The notes under the pieces are model-generated. The model worked only from the letters and a program-made list of their open reading frames with translations, was not told the DNA's origin and did not search any database. Below, in pieces: positions 47,025 through 55,689 of a DNA stretch of 64,000 bases. A program made the translations under genes and the position numbers. Position 1 is the first letter of the stretch, and the number at the start of each line of letters is the position of its first letter. Origin of the DNA: Swaminathania salitolerans (GTDB lineage: Bacteria > Pseudomonadota > Alphaproteobacteria > Acetobacterales > Acetobacteraceae); assembly GCF_007988945.1 (NCBI RefSeq), contig NZ_BJVC01000005.1:1-64000 (forward strand). Reading direction: 5' to 3'.

Positions 47025-49148
47025 ATGGCAACCGATATCACGGGCATCTGGTCCGCTGTCAGAAATACGGACGGAGTTACAGTCTATGTGAGCGGTCAGG
47101 CGATCGTCGATGGACCGGTTCGGCTCGTGGGCGGCGCGACATTGCGGATCATGAGCGGCGCCACGGCGTCCGGTGTCACCAATTCCGGCAATACACCCAC
47201 CATCAGCGTGACCTCCGGCGGCACCCTGCTGAGCGCCACCGTCATCAACGGATATGTCTCGGCGCTCGGCGGCGCGACGACGGCGGAGAATACGCTCATT
47301 TCGGTACCGGTCACCTATTACAGCGGCGCCGAATCCCATGGAGATCTGTTCTTCGCATCCGGGCTCGGGGCCGATACGGCCACGTTCAACTCGGGAGCCG
47401 TCGTCATCGATGCGACGACCTCCTCGGGCGGACCGATGGTGTTCAATGCGGGTGCGACGGTCAGCGGTGTCACGGTCTCCGCCGGCGGCTCGGTGCGCTT
47501 CAACTCCGGATCCGTAATCTCCGGGCTGATCGTCGAGCCCGGCGGTTCGGCGGTCGTCAATACCGTCTATGGCAATCCGGTTCTGTCCGGGCCGGAGCTG
47601 CCGGTCGATAATGTGACGGTCCTGACCGGCACATGGTCCGCGGTGCTGAGCGGCGACCGGACGGTCTATGTGAACAATGCCAATACCAGCACGGTCAACG
47701 CGCCGATCCGCATGAGCGGCGGCACGCTGATCGTCACCAGCGGCGCCGTGGCATCCGGGGTGCTCGGTCTCGGCGGTTATCCGACGGTTTCCGTTCTCAG
47801 CGGCGGCACGCTCGCTGAGTCGCAGATCAATAACGGTTATGTCTATGTGAATGGCGGCGGCGTCACCACCGGGAATGCGTTCAACTCCAATCCCATCGTC
47901 TATAGCGCCGGGGCCAGCTCGATCGGCGACATGTTCTTCAATAGCGGTTATGGCGCCGACAGCGTCTCGGTACGGGACGGCGCGACCCTGATCGACCCGC
48001 AGATCCAGAATGGCGCGCCCGTGACCATCAGCAGCGGCGCCACGGTCGTCAATCCCGTCGTGACGTCGGGCGGTTCGCTCACCATCGCAGGCGGTTCGGC
48101 CAAGGCGTGTTTCCTCGCCGGGGCCATGATCGAGACGCCGGACGGCGAATGCCCGGTAGAGGCGCTCGAAATCGGCCAGCTCATCATGGTCTATCGCGAC
48201 GGTGTGGCCCGCCCGGAGCCGGTCACACGGCTTCTCAAGGCCAGAGCGGAGGTCGATTCCGCTTTTGAGGACGATCGCGCAGGCTATCCCGTGCTCGTTT
48301 CGGCCCATAGTTTCGGCCCCTCGGTGCCATGCACCGATCTTCTGGTGACGGCAGAGCATTGCTTCCTGCTGGAAGGGGCATTCATCCCCGTCAGAATGCT
48401 CGTCAACGGTCTGAACATCCGTTATCTCCGCGACCGGACGCATTACGACTACTATCATGTCGAACTTGCCCGGCACGGGATCATCCGGGCCAACAACGCC
48501 CTGACGGAGAGTTATCTCGATACGGTGACGGCGCTCCGCCGGGACGAGATGGCCAGGCTCGAGGACGAGGCGGCCGGCACGGGCGTGGCAGTGCATCGGA
48601 GCTGGCCCGTTCACGGCGCCGCACCGCTGAGGATCGGGCGGGACTTCGTCAAGCCGGTTCATGACGCCATACGGGCGCGCTATCGCAGACGGGATATTCG
48701 TCCCGGCCTGTCGGTTCCGTCGGAAGCGCCGGAGGTGGAGACCGATCCCGACCTGCATCTCGTGACGGAGGACGGAACGCGCCTCGATATCCGTCGCAGG
48801 ACGGAACATGAGCGGATTTTCGAGATTCCCGAAGGAACGCGGCGTGTCTATCTCGCCTCGCGAACCATGCGACCCTGCGATGTCGAAGGGCCGTTTCTCG
48901 ACGATCGGCGGCATCTCGGCGTGCTCGTCGGACGGATGACGCTTTTTGCCGCGCGCGGCACCCATCCTGTGAACGCCCATCTGGAGGGGGGCGATCTCGA
49001 GGGGTGGGAGGCGCTCGATTGCGGCACGATGCGCTGGACGACGGGCCATGCCACCCTCGCGCTTGGGCCATATGCAGAGACCGGCCCCGGCCTGCTCGCG
49101 ATCGAGATCCTCGCGGCCGGCCCCTATCCCGCCCGCGCGACGGCCTGA
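47025..49148 (+). CDS. Duplicated AIDA-like repeat protein with C-terminal Hint domain
   Basis: 707 aa. Residues 7-360 are Gly/Ser/Thr/Val-rich beta repeats of the strand-loop-strand (AIDA-I) kind, in two homologous halves of about 190 residues: GIWSAV at 7 and GTWSAV at 202, SVTSGGTLL / SVLSGGTLA, INGYV / NNGYV, GDLFFASGLGAD / GDMFFNSGYGAD. Cys362 starts a Hint_2 (hedgehog/intein) domain: CFLAGAMIETPDGECPVEAL, TAEH (442-445), HVELARHGIIRANNALTESYLD. No signal peptide or autotransporter barrel is seen. GGAG precedes the ATG at 47025; a longer frame begins at 46935. Probably a surface or secreted protein that self-cleaves at the Hint domain. Confidence 0.85.
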   Translation: MATDITGIWSAVRNTDGVTVYVSGQAIVDGPVRLVGGATLRIMSGATASGVTNSGNTPTISVTSGGTLLSATVINGYVSALGGATTAENTLISVPVTYYSGAESHGDLFFASGLGADTATFNSGAVVIDATTSSGGPMVFNAGATVSGVTVSAGGSVRFNSGSVISGLIVEPGGSAVVNTVYGNPVLSGPELPVDNVTVLTGTWSAVLSGDRTVYVNNANTSTVNAPIRMSGGTLIVTSGAVASGVLGLGGYPTVSVLSGGTLAESQINNGYVYVNGGGVTTGNAFNSNPIVYSAGASSIGDMFFNSGYGADSVSVRDGATLIDPQIQNGAPVTISSGATVVNPVVTSGGSLTIAGGSAKACFLAGAMIETPDGECPVEALEIGQLIMVYRDGVARPEPVTRLLKARAEVDSAFEDDRAGYPVLVSAHSFGPSVPCTDLLVTAEHCFLLEGAFIPVRMLVNGLNIRYLRDRTHYDYYHVELARHGIIRANNALTESYLDTVTALRRDEMARLEDEAAGTGVAVHRSWPVHGAAPLRIGRDFVKPVHDAIRARYRRRDIRPGLSVPSEAPEVETDPDLHLVTEDGTRLDIRRRTEHERIFEIPEGTRRVYLASRTMRPCDVEGPFLDDRRHLGVLVGRMTLFAARGTHPVNAHLEGGDLEGWEALDCGTMRWTTGHATLALGPYAETGPGLLAIEILAAGPYPARATA

Positions 49149-49153
49149 GCGGG

Positions 49154-49195
49154 CGCCGGGGGCGCGCCCCCCGGGGGAGCAGGCGCCCCGGGGGA
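49154..49195. terminator. GC-rich dyad between convergent genes
   Basis: GGGGGCGCGCCCCC (49158-49171) is a perfect palindrome within a longer GGCGCC-rich dyad, between the converging Hint protein and cyoD genes. It lacks a U-tract, so it may pause polymerase rather than terminate by itself. Confidence 0.4.
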
Positions 49196-49236
49196 TGAAC
49201 AGCTCATGGCGGGAAGGCTGGACGTTCAGCCCATCA

Positions 49237-49554
49237 TCAGCCCATCATCGCCCTCTGGTTTCCAAGAACCCAGAGTGTCCCGCCGACCATGAGCACCACG
49301 ATCAGCAGAGAGAACAGGATGAGCTGAAGGTCGTCGCGATGCGACCGGGACAGATCGATATGCAGGAAGAGGCGGAAATGCACCATGACCTGACAGAGTG
49401 CTGCGATCGCGATGGTCCAGACGATTCCGGCCCGGGGGAGGGCGCCGGTCATGACGGCCGCAAACGGTATGGCGGAGAGGATCAGGGCAAGACAGAGCCC
49501 GGCGATATAGCCGTGGAGCTCCTGACGGCGCTCCCTGCGGGGATCGGCACTCAT
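49237..49554 (-). CDS. cyoD: Cytochrome bo3 ubiquinol oxidase subunit IV
   Basis: A 105-aa protein with three helices (GYIAGLCLALILSAIPFAAV, GIVWTIAIAALCQVMVHFRL, LILFSLLIVVLMVGGTLWVL), the CyoD pattern. It supports assembly of the oxidase. The ATG at 49554 overlaps the cyoC stop (ATGA). It is the last gene of the operon. Confidence 0.92.
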   Translation of the reverse strand: MSADPRRERRQELHGYIAGLCLALILSAIPFAAVMTGALPRAGIVWTIAIAALCQVMVHFRLFLHIDLSRSHRDDLQLILFSLLIVVLMVGGTLWVLGNQRAMMG

Positions 49555-50204
49555 GAGATCACTCCGAGCAGATAGACGATCGAGAAGATCCCGATCCAGA
49601 CGACATCCAGAAAATGCCAGAAAAGAGCCAGACGCATGAACCGCGTCTGCACGAGAGGATCGAGGCCGAATTTCGCAACCTGTGCGAACATGATCAGAAG
49701 CCAGATACATCCTGTCGTGACATGAAGCCCATGGGTTCCGATCAGCGCCCAGCTCGCCGAGAGCCATCCGGAGCGCGAGGGGACACCCCCCTTTGCAGCC
49801 ATCGCGATGAAATCGTGCAGCTCGAGCGAGAGAAACACCGCGCCGAGAAGCAGGGTCACGACGAACCACAGAAGGGTCTTCTTCACCGACCCGTCATAGC
49901 GCATGTAGAGCGTCGCCAGACCGCAGGTGAAACTGCTGAGCAGCAAGGCGATCGTCTCGAGCGCGGCGCTGTGTATGTCGAAAAGCTGCTTCGGTCCCGG
50001 TCCTCCCGCCAGCGCGTGGGTCATCGTCGCATAGGTCGCGAACAGCATCGAGAAGATGATGAGATCGCTCATCAGGAACACCCAGAAGCCGAACAGGGCT
50101 TCCTCGGCCTGGGCGCGTGCCTCCTCCTTGTGGCTCGGAGGGGCATCGTTGCTCATGCGAATGCCGATATGGCTCGGGCCCTTGCCCTCGACTGTGTAGG
50201 CCAT
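49551..50204 (-). CDS. cyoC: Cytochrome bo3 ubiquinol oxidase subunit III
   Basis: A 217-aa five-helix subunit III: FGFWVFLMSDLIIFSMLFAT, AALETIALLLSSFTCGLATL, FVVTLLLGAVFLSLELHDF, and GTHGLHVTTGCIWLLIM with LFWHFLDVVWIGIFSIVYL at the end, all conserved in CyoC. It stabilises proton pumping by subunit I. The ATG at 50204 shares one base with the cyoB stop (TGATG). Confidence 0.94.
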   Translation of the reverse strand: MAYTVEGKGPSHIGIRMSNDAPPSHKEEARAQAEEALFGFWVFLMSDLIIFSMLFATYATMTHALAGGPGPKQLFDIHSAALETIALLLSSFTCGLATLYMRYDGSVKKTLLWFVVTLLLGAVFLSLELHDFIAMAAKGGVPSRSGWLSASWALIGTHGLHVTTGCIWLLIMFAQVAKFGLDPLVQTRFMRLALFWHFLDVVWIGIFSIVYLLGVIS

Positions 50205-52249
50205 CAGACCGGCTCCCGGACCAGACCGCGATTGGCGGTCGTAAACATGGCTTCGTTCGCCACAGGGGGTGTCTCGCTCAGGGCGAGCAGCCAGTTTTCC
50301 TCGGTTTCCTGCACTTCTCCGGACGGTACGATACGCATCGTGTCGCGGTTGAAGCTGCGCAGGACGATCGAGCCGAAAAAGACCAGGGCCGAGACGACGA
50401 CCGCCCACCAGATATGCCAGGTCAGGGCGAAGCCGAAGGCACCGCCGGAGACGCAGCACAGGAAACCGACCGGCGAATTGGCCGGGAGCGGAATATCGAA
50501 ATACTCGTCCGGAGCCCGCCAGGCCGTACGCTGCTGCTTGGCCTGATAGAAGGCATCGACACTGTCGACCTTGGGGATGCGTGCGAAGTTGTATTCCGGC
50601 GGCGGGGCTGCGATCGACCATTCCAGCGTGCGCCCGTTCCAGGGATCGCCCGCGAAGACCCGAAGGGAATCGCGGTTCCTGATGCTCGTCCAGAGCTGGA
50701 TCGCCATGCTCGCCAGTGCGCAGAAGACCAGGGCGGCACCCGCCAGGGCGACATACATATAGGGCTGATAGACCGCCTCGAAGAATTCCTGGCTGCGTCT
50801 CGGCATTCCGAGCGCCCCCACGATATAGAGCGGCATGAAGGCGAGCAGGAAGCCGCCGGTCCAGCATGCGAAGATGATCCGTCCCCAGACCTCGTTCAGG
50901 CGGAAGCCGAACGCCTTGGGGAACCAGTAGTGATAGGCGCTCAACATGCCGAACAGCAATCCGGGGATCAGCATGTTGTGGAAATGGGCGACGAGAAACA
51001 GCGTGTTGTGAACCTGATAGTCGAAGCCGGGATTGGCGAGCATCACGCCCGTGGCACCGCCGACGACGAACAGGATCATGAACGCGCTGGCATAGAGCAT
51101 CGGCACGGAAAGCCGGATACGCCCGCGGAACATGGTCAGAAGCCAGTCATAGACCTTCACCCCGGTCGGGATGGCGATGAGCATCGTCGCGATTCCGAAA
51201 ACCGCGTTGACGCTGCCGTCCTGGCCCATGGTGAAGAAATGGTGGAGCCAGACCGTGAAGGAAAGAACCGCGATCGAGACCGTGGCCCATACAAGTGAGG
51301 TATAGCCGTAAAGCCGCTTGTTCGAGAACGTGGCGATCGTCTCGGAATAGACGCCGAAGGCGGGAAGGATGAGGATATAGACTTCCGGATGGCCGAACAG
51401 CCAGAACATGTTGACGTAGTTCATCATGTTGCCGCCGAGCGCATTCGTGAAGAAATGCATGTCGAGATACCGGTCCATGGCCAGCATCAGTGTCGCGACG
51501 GTCAGGGGCGGCATCGCGAAGATCATCAGGATGGAGATGCACAGCGCCGTCCAGCAGAAGAGGGGCATCCTGAACAGGGTCATGCCCGGTGCCCGTTTCT
51601 TGTAGATCGTGACGGCGAAATTGATCCCGGTCATGGTGTTGCCGAGCGAGCTGAGCGTCAGGGCCCAGATCCAGTAATCGACCCCGACACCCGGACTGAA
51701 GGAGAGCTCCGTATAAGGCGGATAGCCCGTCCATCCGCCCGTCGAGAACTTGCCCAGACAAAGGGAGATCATCATCAGGACGGCGCCCGCACTGGTCAGG
51801 CCGAGGCTGATCGAGTTCATGACCGGAAAGGACACGTCGCGCGCACCCAGCTGCAACGGCATGGCGAAATTGTAGATGCCGATCAGGAAGGGCATGGCCA
51901 TGAAGAAGATCATGATCGTGCCATGGGTGGTGAAGAGCTGCGCAAAATGCTCGGGCGGGATGAAGCCGGGGCTGTCATACGCCACGGCCTGTTGCGAGCG
52001 CATGACGCAGGCCTCGATGACGGCACGCGCGAGCATGACGAAAGAGACCACGACATACATGATGCCGATGCGCTTGTGGTCGACGCTGGTCAGCCATTCG
52101 GACCAGAGCGCGCGCCAGCCGCGCAACCATGTGATCGAGCCGACCACCACGACCGCACCGAGCACCACCACCGAGGCGGCAACGGTCGCGATCGCGCTGT
52201 AGAAAGGCAAGGCATTATATCCCAGCTCGCCGAACAGAAAATGGATCAA
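50204..52249 (-). CDS. cyoB: Cytochrome bo3 ubiquinol oxidase subunit I
   Basis: A 681-aa heme-copper oxidase subunit I with 14 to 15 helices. The D-channel and binuclear centre residues are visible: FTTHGTIMIFF (heme b His), FWLFGHPEVYILILPAFG (CuB His and cross-linked Tyr), VWLHHFFTMG (CuB His pair) and VAHFHNMLIPG (heme o3 and b ligands). It oxidises ubiquinol and reduces O2 to water while pumping protons. In acetic acid bacteria this oxidase takes electrons from PQQ and flavin dehydrogenases via ubiquinone. Confidence 0.97.
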   Translation of the reverse strand: MIHFLFGELGYNALPFYSAIATVAASVVVLGAVVVVGSITWLRGWRALWSEWLTSVDHKRIGIMYVVVSFVMLARAVIEACVMRSQQAVAYDSPGFIPPEHFAQLFTTHGTIMIFFMAMPFLIGIYNFAMPLQLGARDVSFPVMNSISLGLTSAGAVLMMISLCLGKFSTGGWTGYPPYTELSFSPGVGVDYWIWALTLSSLGNTMTGINFAVTIYKKRAPGMTLFRMPLFCWTALCISILMIFAMPPLTVATLMLAMDRYLDMHFFTNALGGNMMNYVNMFWLFGHPEVYILILPAFGVYSETIATFSNKRLYGYTSLVWATVSIAVLSFTVWLHHFFTMGQDGSVNAVFGIATMLIAIPTGVKVYDWLLTMFRGRIRLSVPMLYASAFMILFVVGGATGVMLANPGFDYQVHNTLFLVAHFHNMLIPGLLFGMLSAYHYWFPKAFGFRLNEVWGRIIFACWTGGFLLAFMPLYIVGALGMPRRSQEFFEAVYQPYMYVALAGAALVFCALASMAIQLWTSIRNRDSLRVFAGDPWNGRTLEWSIAAPPPEYNFARIPKVDSVDAFYQAKQQRTAWRAPDEYFDIPLPANSPVGFLCCVSGGAFGFALTWHIWWAVVVSALVFFGSIVLRSFNRDTMRIVPSGEVQETEENWLLALSETPPVANEAMFTTANRGLVREPV

Positions 52250-52335
52250 GAACCTGACCTCCGGGAAAAAGGGGCGAGAAGCCTGTACCGTGTCGCGCGC
52301 AAGGCGGGCGCGATGAACGCTGTGTAAAAGGGGGC

Positions 52336-53274
52336 TCAGCCGGGGATACGGCCCGGCGCTCCGGTGTAACGGGCAAGAATCCCGCGGAAGAAATGCTCGG
52401 GAACGCCGGCAAATTGCGGCATCGCCGTTTTCTGTCCCGAATCCGGCTTCAGAGCCTTCGCGGCCTCATCGCCCGTGCTTTCCTTGCGCAGGATCCGATA
52501 CGTCCCGGCGTCGAGACGGAGCGGGCTTTCATGCGCCCGGGCGATCCAGCGGTCGAACGCCTCGCCCGGCATCACGTCGACGGCGAATTTCTGGTTCTGG
52601 AATCCCATGCCGTTGAACTGCGTGTTCTCGCCCAGAAAACGTCCCGGTCGATCGGCGAGCAGATGCAGATGCGTCACCATCCCCGCCATGGCGTAGATCT
52701 GGCTGCCGAGGGAGGGGATGAAGAAGGATTGCATGGTGGAATCCGAGGTAAGCCTGAACACCACCTCGCGTCCCTGGGGAATGACGAGATGATCGAGGCT
52801 GGCGACGCCGGAATCCGGATAGACGAACAGCCATTTCCAGTTGAGCGCGACGACATCGACCGCAAGCGGTGGGGCATCCGTCAGGGAGCGCTCGGGGCTG
52901 AACCGCCGCTCCGGCCCCCATACGAGAAGCGAGAACAGAACCACCACCACCGCCGGAACACCCCAGACGAGAAACTCGAGCGGCAGGGCGAAATCCCAGT
53001 TCGGACGGAAATCGGCCTTGCGATTGCCCGCACGATAACGCCAGAGACAGAGAGGGACCCCGATCAGAACGGGGAGGATGACCACGAAAAGCCCGATGAG
53101 CAGCAGGAAGAACCAGTGACGCTGCATCGAGGCGATCGGCCCCGCAGGATCGAGAAAGGTGATATTCCCGGCATCGCATCCGGTCAGGAACAGGCCGGAA
53201 AACACAAGGGCAGGGAGAAGCAGGCCCGGACGACCACGATTCAGACCTGCCAGGATTCGTATCAGACGCGTCAC
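52336..53274 (-). CDS. cyoA: Cytochrome bo3 ubiquinol oxidase subunit II
   Basis: A 312-aa lipoprotein: lipobox LTGC with Cys33, two helices (WFFLLLIGLFVVILPVLIGV, FLVWGVPAVVVVLFSLLVWG) and a periplasmic cupredoxin domain (VALNWKWLFVYPDSGVASLD). The CuA cysteines are absent (MQSFFIPSLGSQIYAMAGM), which marks a quinol oxidase rather than a cytochrome c oxidase. First gene of the cyoABCD operon, 86 bp before cyoB. Confidence 0.95.
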   Translation of the reverse strand: MTRLIRILAGLNRGRPGLLLPALVFSGLFLTGCDAGNITFLDPAGPIASMQRHWFFLLLIGLFVVILPVLIGVPLCLWRYRAGNRKADFRPNWDFALPLEFLVWGVPAVVVVLFSLLVWGPERRFSPERSLTDAPPLAVDVVALNWKWLFVYPDSGVASLDHLVIPQGREVVFRLTSDSTMQSFFIPSLGSQIYAMAGMVTHLHLLADRPGRFLGENTQFNGMGFQNQKFAVDVMPGEAFDRWIARAHESPLRLDAGTYRILRKESTGDEAAKALKPDSGQKTAMPQFAGVPEHFFRGILARYTGAPGRIPG

Positions 53275-53332
53275 GACCGGCTTCTTCCATCACAGACAGT
53301 TTGCATATAAACGGATTTGCTGAACAACCCGT

Positions 53333-53348
53333 AACGAACGCGTTCGTT
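53333..53348. promoter_or_regulatory. Perfect 16-bp palindrome upstream of cyoA
   Basis: AACGAACGCGTTCGTT is a perfect palindrome 59 bp upstream of the cyoA start. The AACG/CGTT arms resemble operators of TetR-family repressors. It probably lies in the core promoter of the oxidase operon. The cognate regulator is not in the window. Confidence 0.65.
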
Positions 53349-53556
53349 CCCGGCCCGGAGTCTTAAAAACTCTTTTCATCTCCCCGCTCACCTGCCCGTG
53401 CCCGCAGCCGTCGCCGGATTGCCGGACGGTTTTCTTTTCGTCATGCGCGGATCGTTTGCAGGGCGGGGTTTCGCTGTTAAGATGACACTCAGGCAACTCG
53501 CGCCTGACCGATGCGTCAGGATGCCGGGACCGTTCATGAAAAAGGAGGCGATGCTC

Positions 53557-54105
53557 ATGTCCGCTCGTTCTATTGCAGCGTTTGTCGCCTCGGTGACGGT
53601 CGGTCTCGCAGCGCCGTCGGCAATTGCCGGAACGAGACCGAAGGCCCAGATCGCGCCGCCTGCCACGCCCTCTTCGTCCGGGTCTTCCGCCGCCGAGACT
53701 CCAGCCGGGAAGGATGTCCGTCCGGACGCCGCCATCACCTTCGCGTTTCAGGAGGTCGGGGGTGGGCTCGGCTATGAATGGGGAAAGGGCACGCTCAGGC
53801 ATAACGGGCGCGATTATGCCTTCGAGATCGGTGGCGGCGGCATTGCCTCTCTCGGCTACGTCACTGTCACCGGAACCGGCACGGTGGAGAATCTGGCCCG
53901 TCTCGACAAGTTCGACGGCACATACTGGACCGTCAAGGCCGATGCGGCGATCGGTTCCGGGGTCGGCGTTGCCGTTCTCGAGAACCAGTACGGTGTGAAG
54001 CTGCATCTGGACATGACCATGAAGGGCGCTCATCTCGGCGCATCCGTCATGCGGCTTCGCTTCCGCCTTCTGCCGGATGGCCAGGACAAGATCGCCTCGC
54101 GCTGA
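53557..54105 (+). CDS. Small exported protein, DUF1134/EipA-like
   Basis: 182 aa. The signal peptide ARSIAAFVASVTVGLAAPSAIA is followed by a Pro/Ser-rich spacer and one beta-rich domain: TFAFQEVGGGLGYEWGKGTL, GTVENLARLDKFDGTYW, GVGVAVLENQYGVKLHLDM. The order of Gly-rich strands and the FDGTYW block recall the EipA/DUF1134 envelope-integrity family, but the match is by eye only. The ATG at 53557 is 9 nt after AAAGGAGG; starts at 53536 and 53551 are possible. It is a single gene divergent from the cyo operon. Confidence 0.65.
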   Translation: MSARSIAAFVASVTVGLAAPSAIAGTRPKAQIAPPATPSSSGSSAAETPAGKDVRPDAAITFAFQEVGGGLGYEWGKGTLRHNGRDYAFEIGGGGIASLGYVTVTGTGTVENLARLDKFDGTYWTVKADAAIGSGVGVAVLENQYGVKLHLDMTMKGAHLGASVMRLRFRLLPDGQDKIASR

Positions 54106-54225
54106 CCCGACGCCCCCGCACGTCTCCCCGCCCGGACCGGGCAGGGCCGATCTGGCGACAGGAAATGCGCCGGCAAGGGGGCGGCGCGGTGCGATGAGGG
54201 ATACGACAGGAGGTTACCCCATATC

Positions 54226-55680
54226 ATGGACATGAACGGCTGGCGCCTCGCCGGAGCCGCACTGAGTTTCGCCGTTCAGGTCGTCTTCATCGGTCGCGCG
54301 CTCCTTCGCCCGCATCGTCAGCCCGCCTCGCGCGTGGCCTGGGTCGCGATCATCGCAGCTCTGCCCGTGCTCGGAACGCTCGCCTATCTTGCGCTTGGCG
54401 AGACGAATATGGGCAAGGCGCTCGTCGCGCGGATCCGTGCCGCCCGGGACCTCCTCCCCATTCCCGGCAAGAGTTCCGATGCGCTGATCGATGCAGAGGG
54501 GAAATACCATCTGCCGCCACGTCAGGCGCCGCTCTTTCGCGTCGGCCAGTCCGTCAGCGGTTATCCGCCCGAGGGGGGAAACCGGGCCACGCTCCTTGCG
54601 GATTCCGATTCCGCCATCGATGCCATGGCGAGGGATATCGATTCCGCTACGGCGCATGTGCATATCTGCTTCTATATCTGGCTTGCCGATACGAACGGCA
54701 TGAAGATCGTCGAGGCGATCTGCCGTGCGGCAGCCAGAGGGGTCACCTGTCGTGTCATGGCGGACGATCTCGGTTCCCGGCGGCTGATCCGTCACGCGGC
54801 CTGGCGCCGCATGGAAGAGGCCGGAGCGCATCTCGTCCGGGCGATGCCGCTCGGAAACATCCTGACCTGGCCGCTTCATGGCCGGATGGATATGCGAAAC
54901 CATCGCAAGATCGTGGTGATCGACAACCGCGTCACCTATTGCGGCAGTCAGAACTGCGCGGACCCGGCCTTCCGGATCAAGGCGCGTTTTGCCCCCTGGG
55001 TCGATATCATGACCCGGTTCGAAGGGCCGGTCGTCATGCAGAACCAGCATCTTTTCGCAACGAACTGGATGGCGCATACGGATGAGGATCTGCGCGCGAT
55101 TCTTGCAGCCACCCCTGTGTGCGAAGAGGGTGGTTTCGTCGCCCAGGTCATCGGCACGAGCGCTGCCGTGCGCTATGCCGCCATGCCCGAGGTTTTCGTC
55201 TCGCTCATGAATGCCGCCGCGAACGAGCTGACCGTGACCACACCGTATTACGTCCCGGACGAGCCGATCCAGGCAGCGTTATGCGCTGCTGCCAGACGCG
55301 GCGTGAAAACCACCCTGACCGTACCCGCCCGGAACGATTCCTGGATCGTCGCCGGGGCGAGCCGGAGCTATTACGAGGAATTGCTGGATGCCGGCGTGCG
55401 GATCTATGAATATCCGCACGGTCTGCTGCATACGAAGGCCCTCGTATTCGATGGCGAGATGGGACTGATCGGCTCCGCCAATCTGGACCGTCGCAGCTTC
55501 GACCTGAATTTCGAGAACAATATTCTCTTTGCCGACAGGGATTTCGCGCATCGGATCCGCGAGCGGCAGGAGCGCTATATCGCGGCCTCGGTCGAGATCA
55601 TGCCGGAAGAGGTGCGGGCCTGGCCGTGGTACCGGCGGCTATGGAACAATGCCCTCGCCATGATCGGTCCGGTCCTCTGA
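54226..55680 (+). CDS. cls: Cardiolipin synthase (phospholipase D family)
   Basis: A 484-aa membrane enzyme. Two N-terminal helices (about 5-22 and 38-57, VAIIAALPVLGTLAYLALGE) precede two phospholipase D domains with HKD motifs: NHRKIVVIDNRVTYCGSQN (about 225-243) and HTKALVFDGEMGLIGSANLD (about 403-422). It joins two phosphatidylglycerols, or PG and PE, to give cardiolipin at the inner membrane. AGGAGG lies a few bases before the start. It is a single gene, convergent with pabC. Confidence 0.95.
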   Translation: MDMNGWRLAGAALSFAVQVVFIGRALLRPHRQPASRVAWVAIIAALPVLGTLAYLALGETNMGKALVARIRAARDLLPIPGKSSDALIDAEGKYHLPPRQAPLFRVGQSVSGYPPEGGNRATLLADSDSAIDAMARDIDSATAHVHICFYIWLADTNGMKIVEAICRAAARGVTCRVMADDLGSRRLIRHAAWRRMEEAGAHLVRAMPLGNILTWPLHGRMDMRNHRKIVVIDNRVTYCGSQNCADPAFRIKARFAPWVDIMTRFEGPVVMQNQHLFATNWMAHTDEDLRAILAATPVCEEGGFVAQVIGTSAAVRYAAMPEVFVSLMNAAANELTVTTPYYVPDEPIQAALCAAARRGVKTTLTVPARNDSWIVAGASRSYYEELLDAGVRIYEYPHGLLHTKALVFDGEMGLIGSANLDRRSFDLNFENNILFADRDFAHRIRERQERYIAASVEIMPEEVRAWPWYRRLWNNALAMIGPVL

Positions 55681-55689
55681 TCGCTCCGG

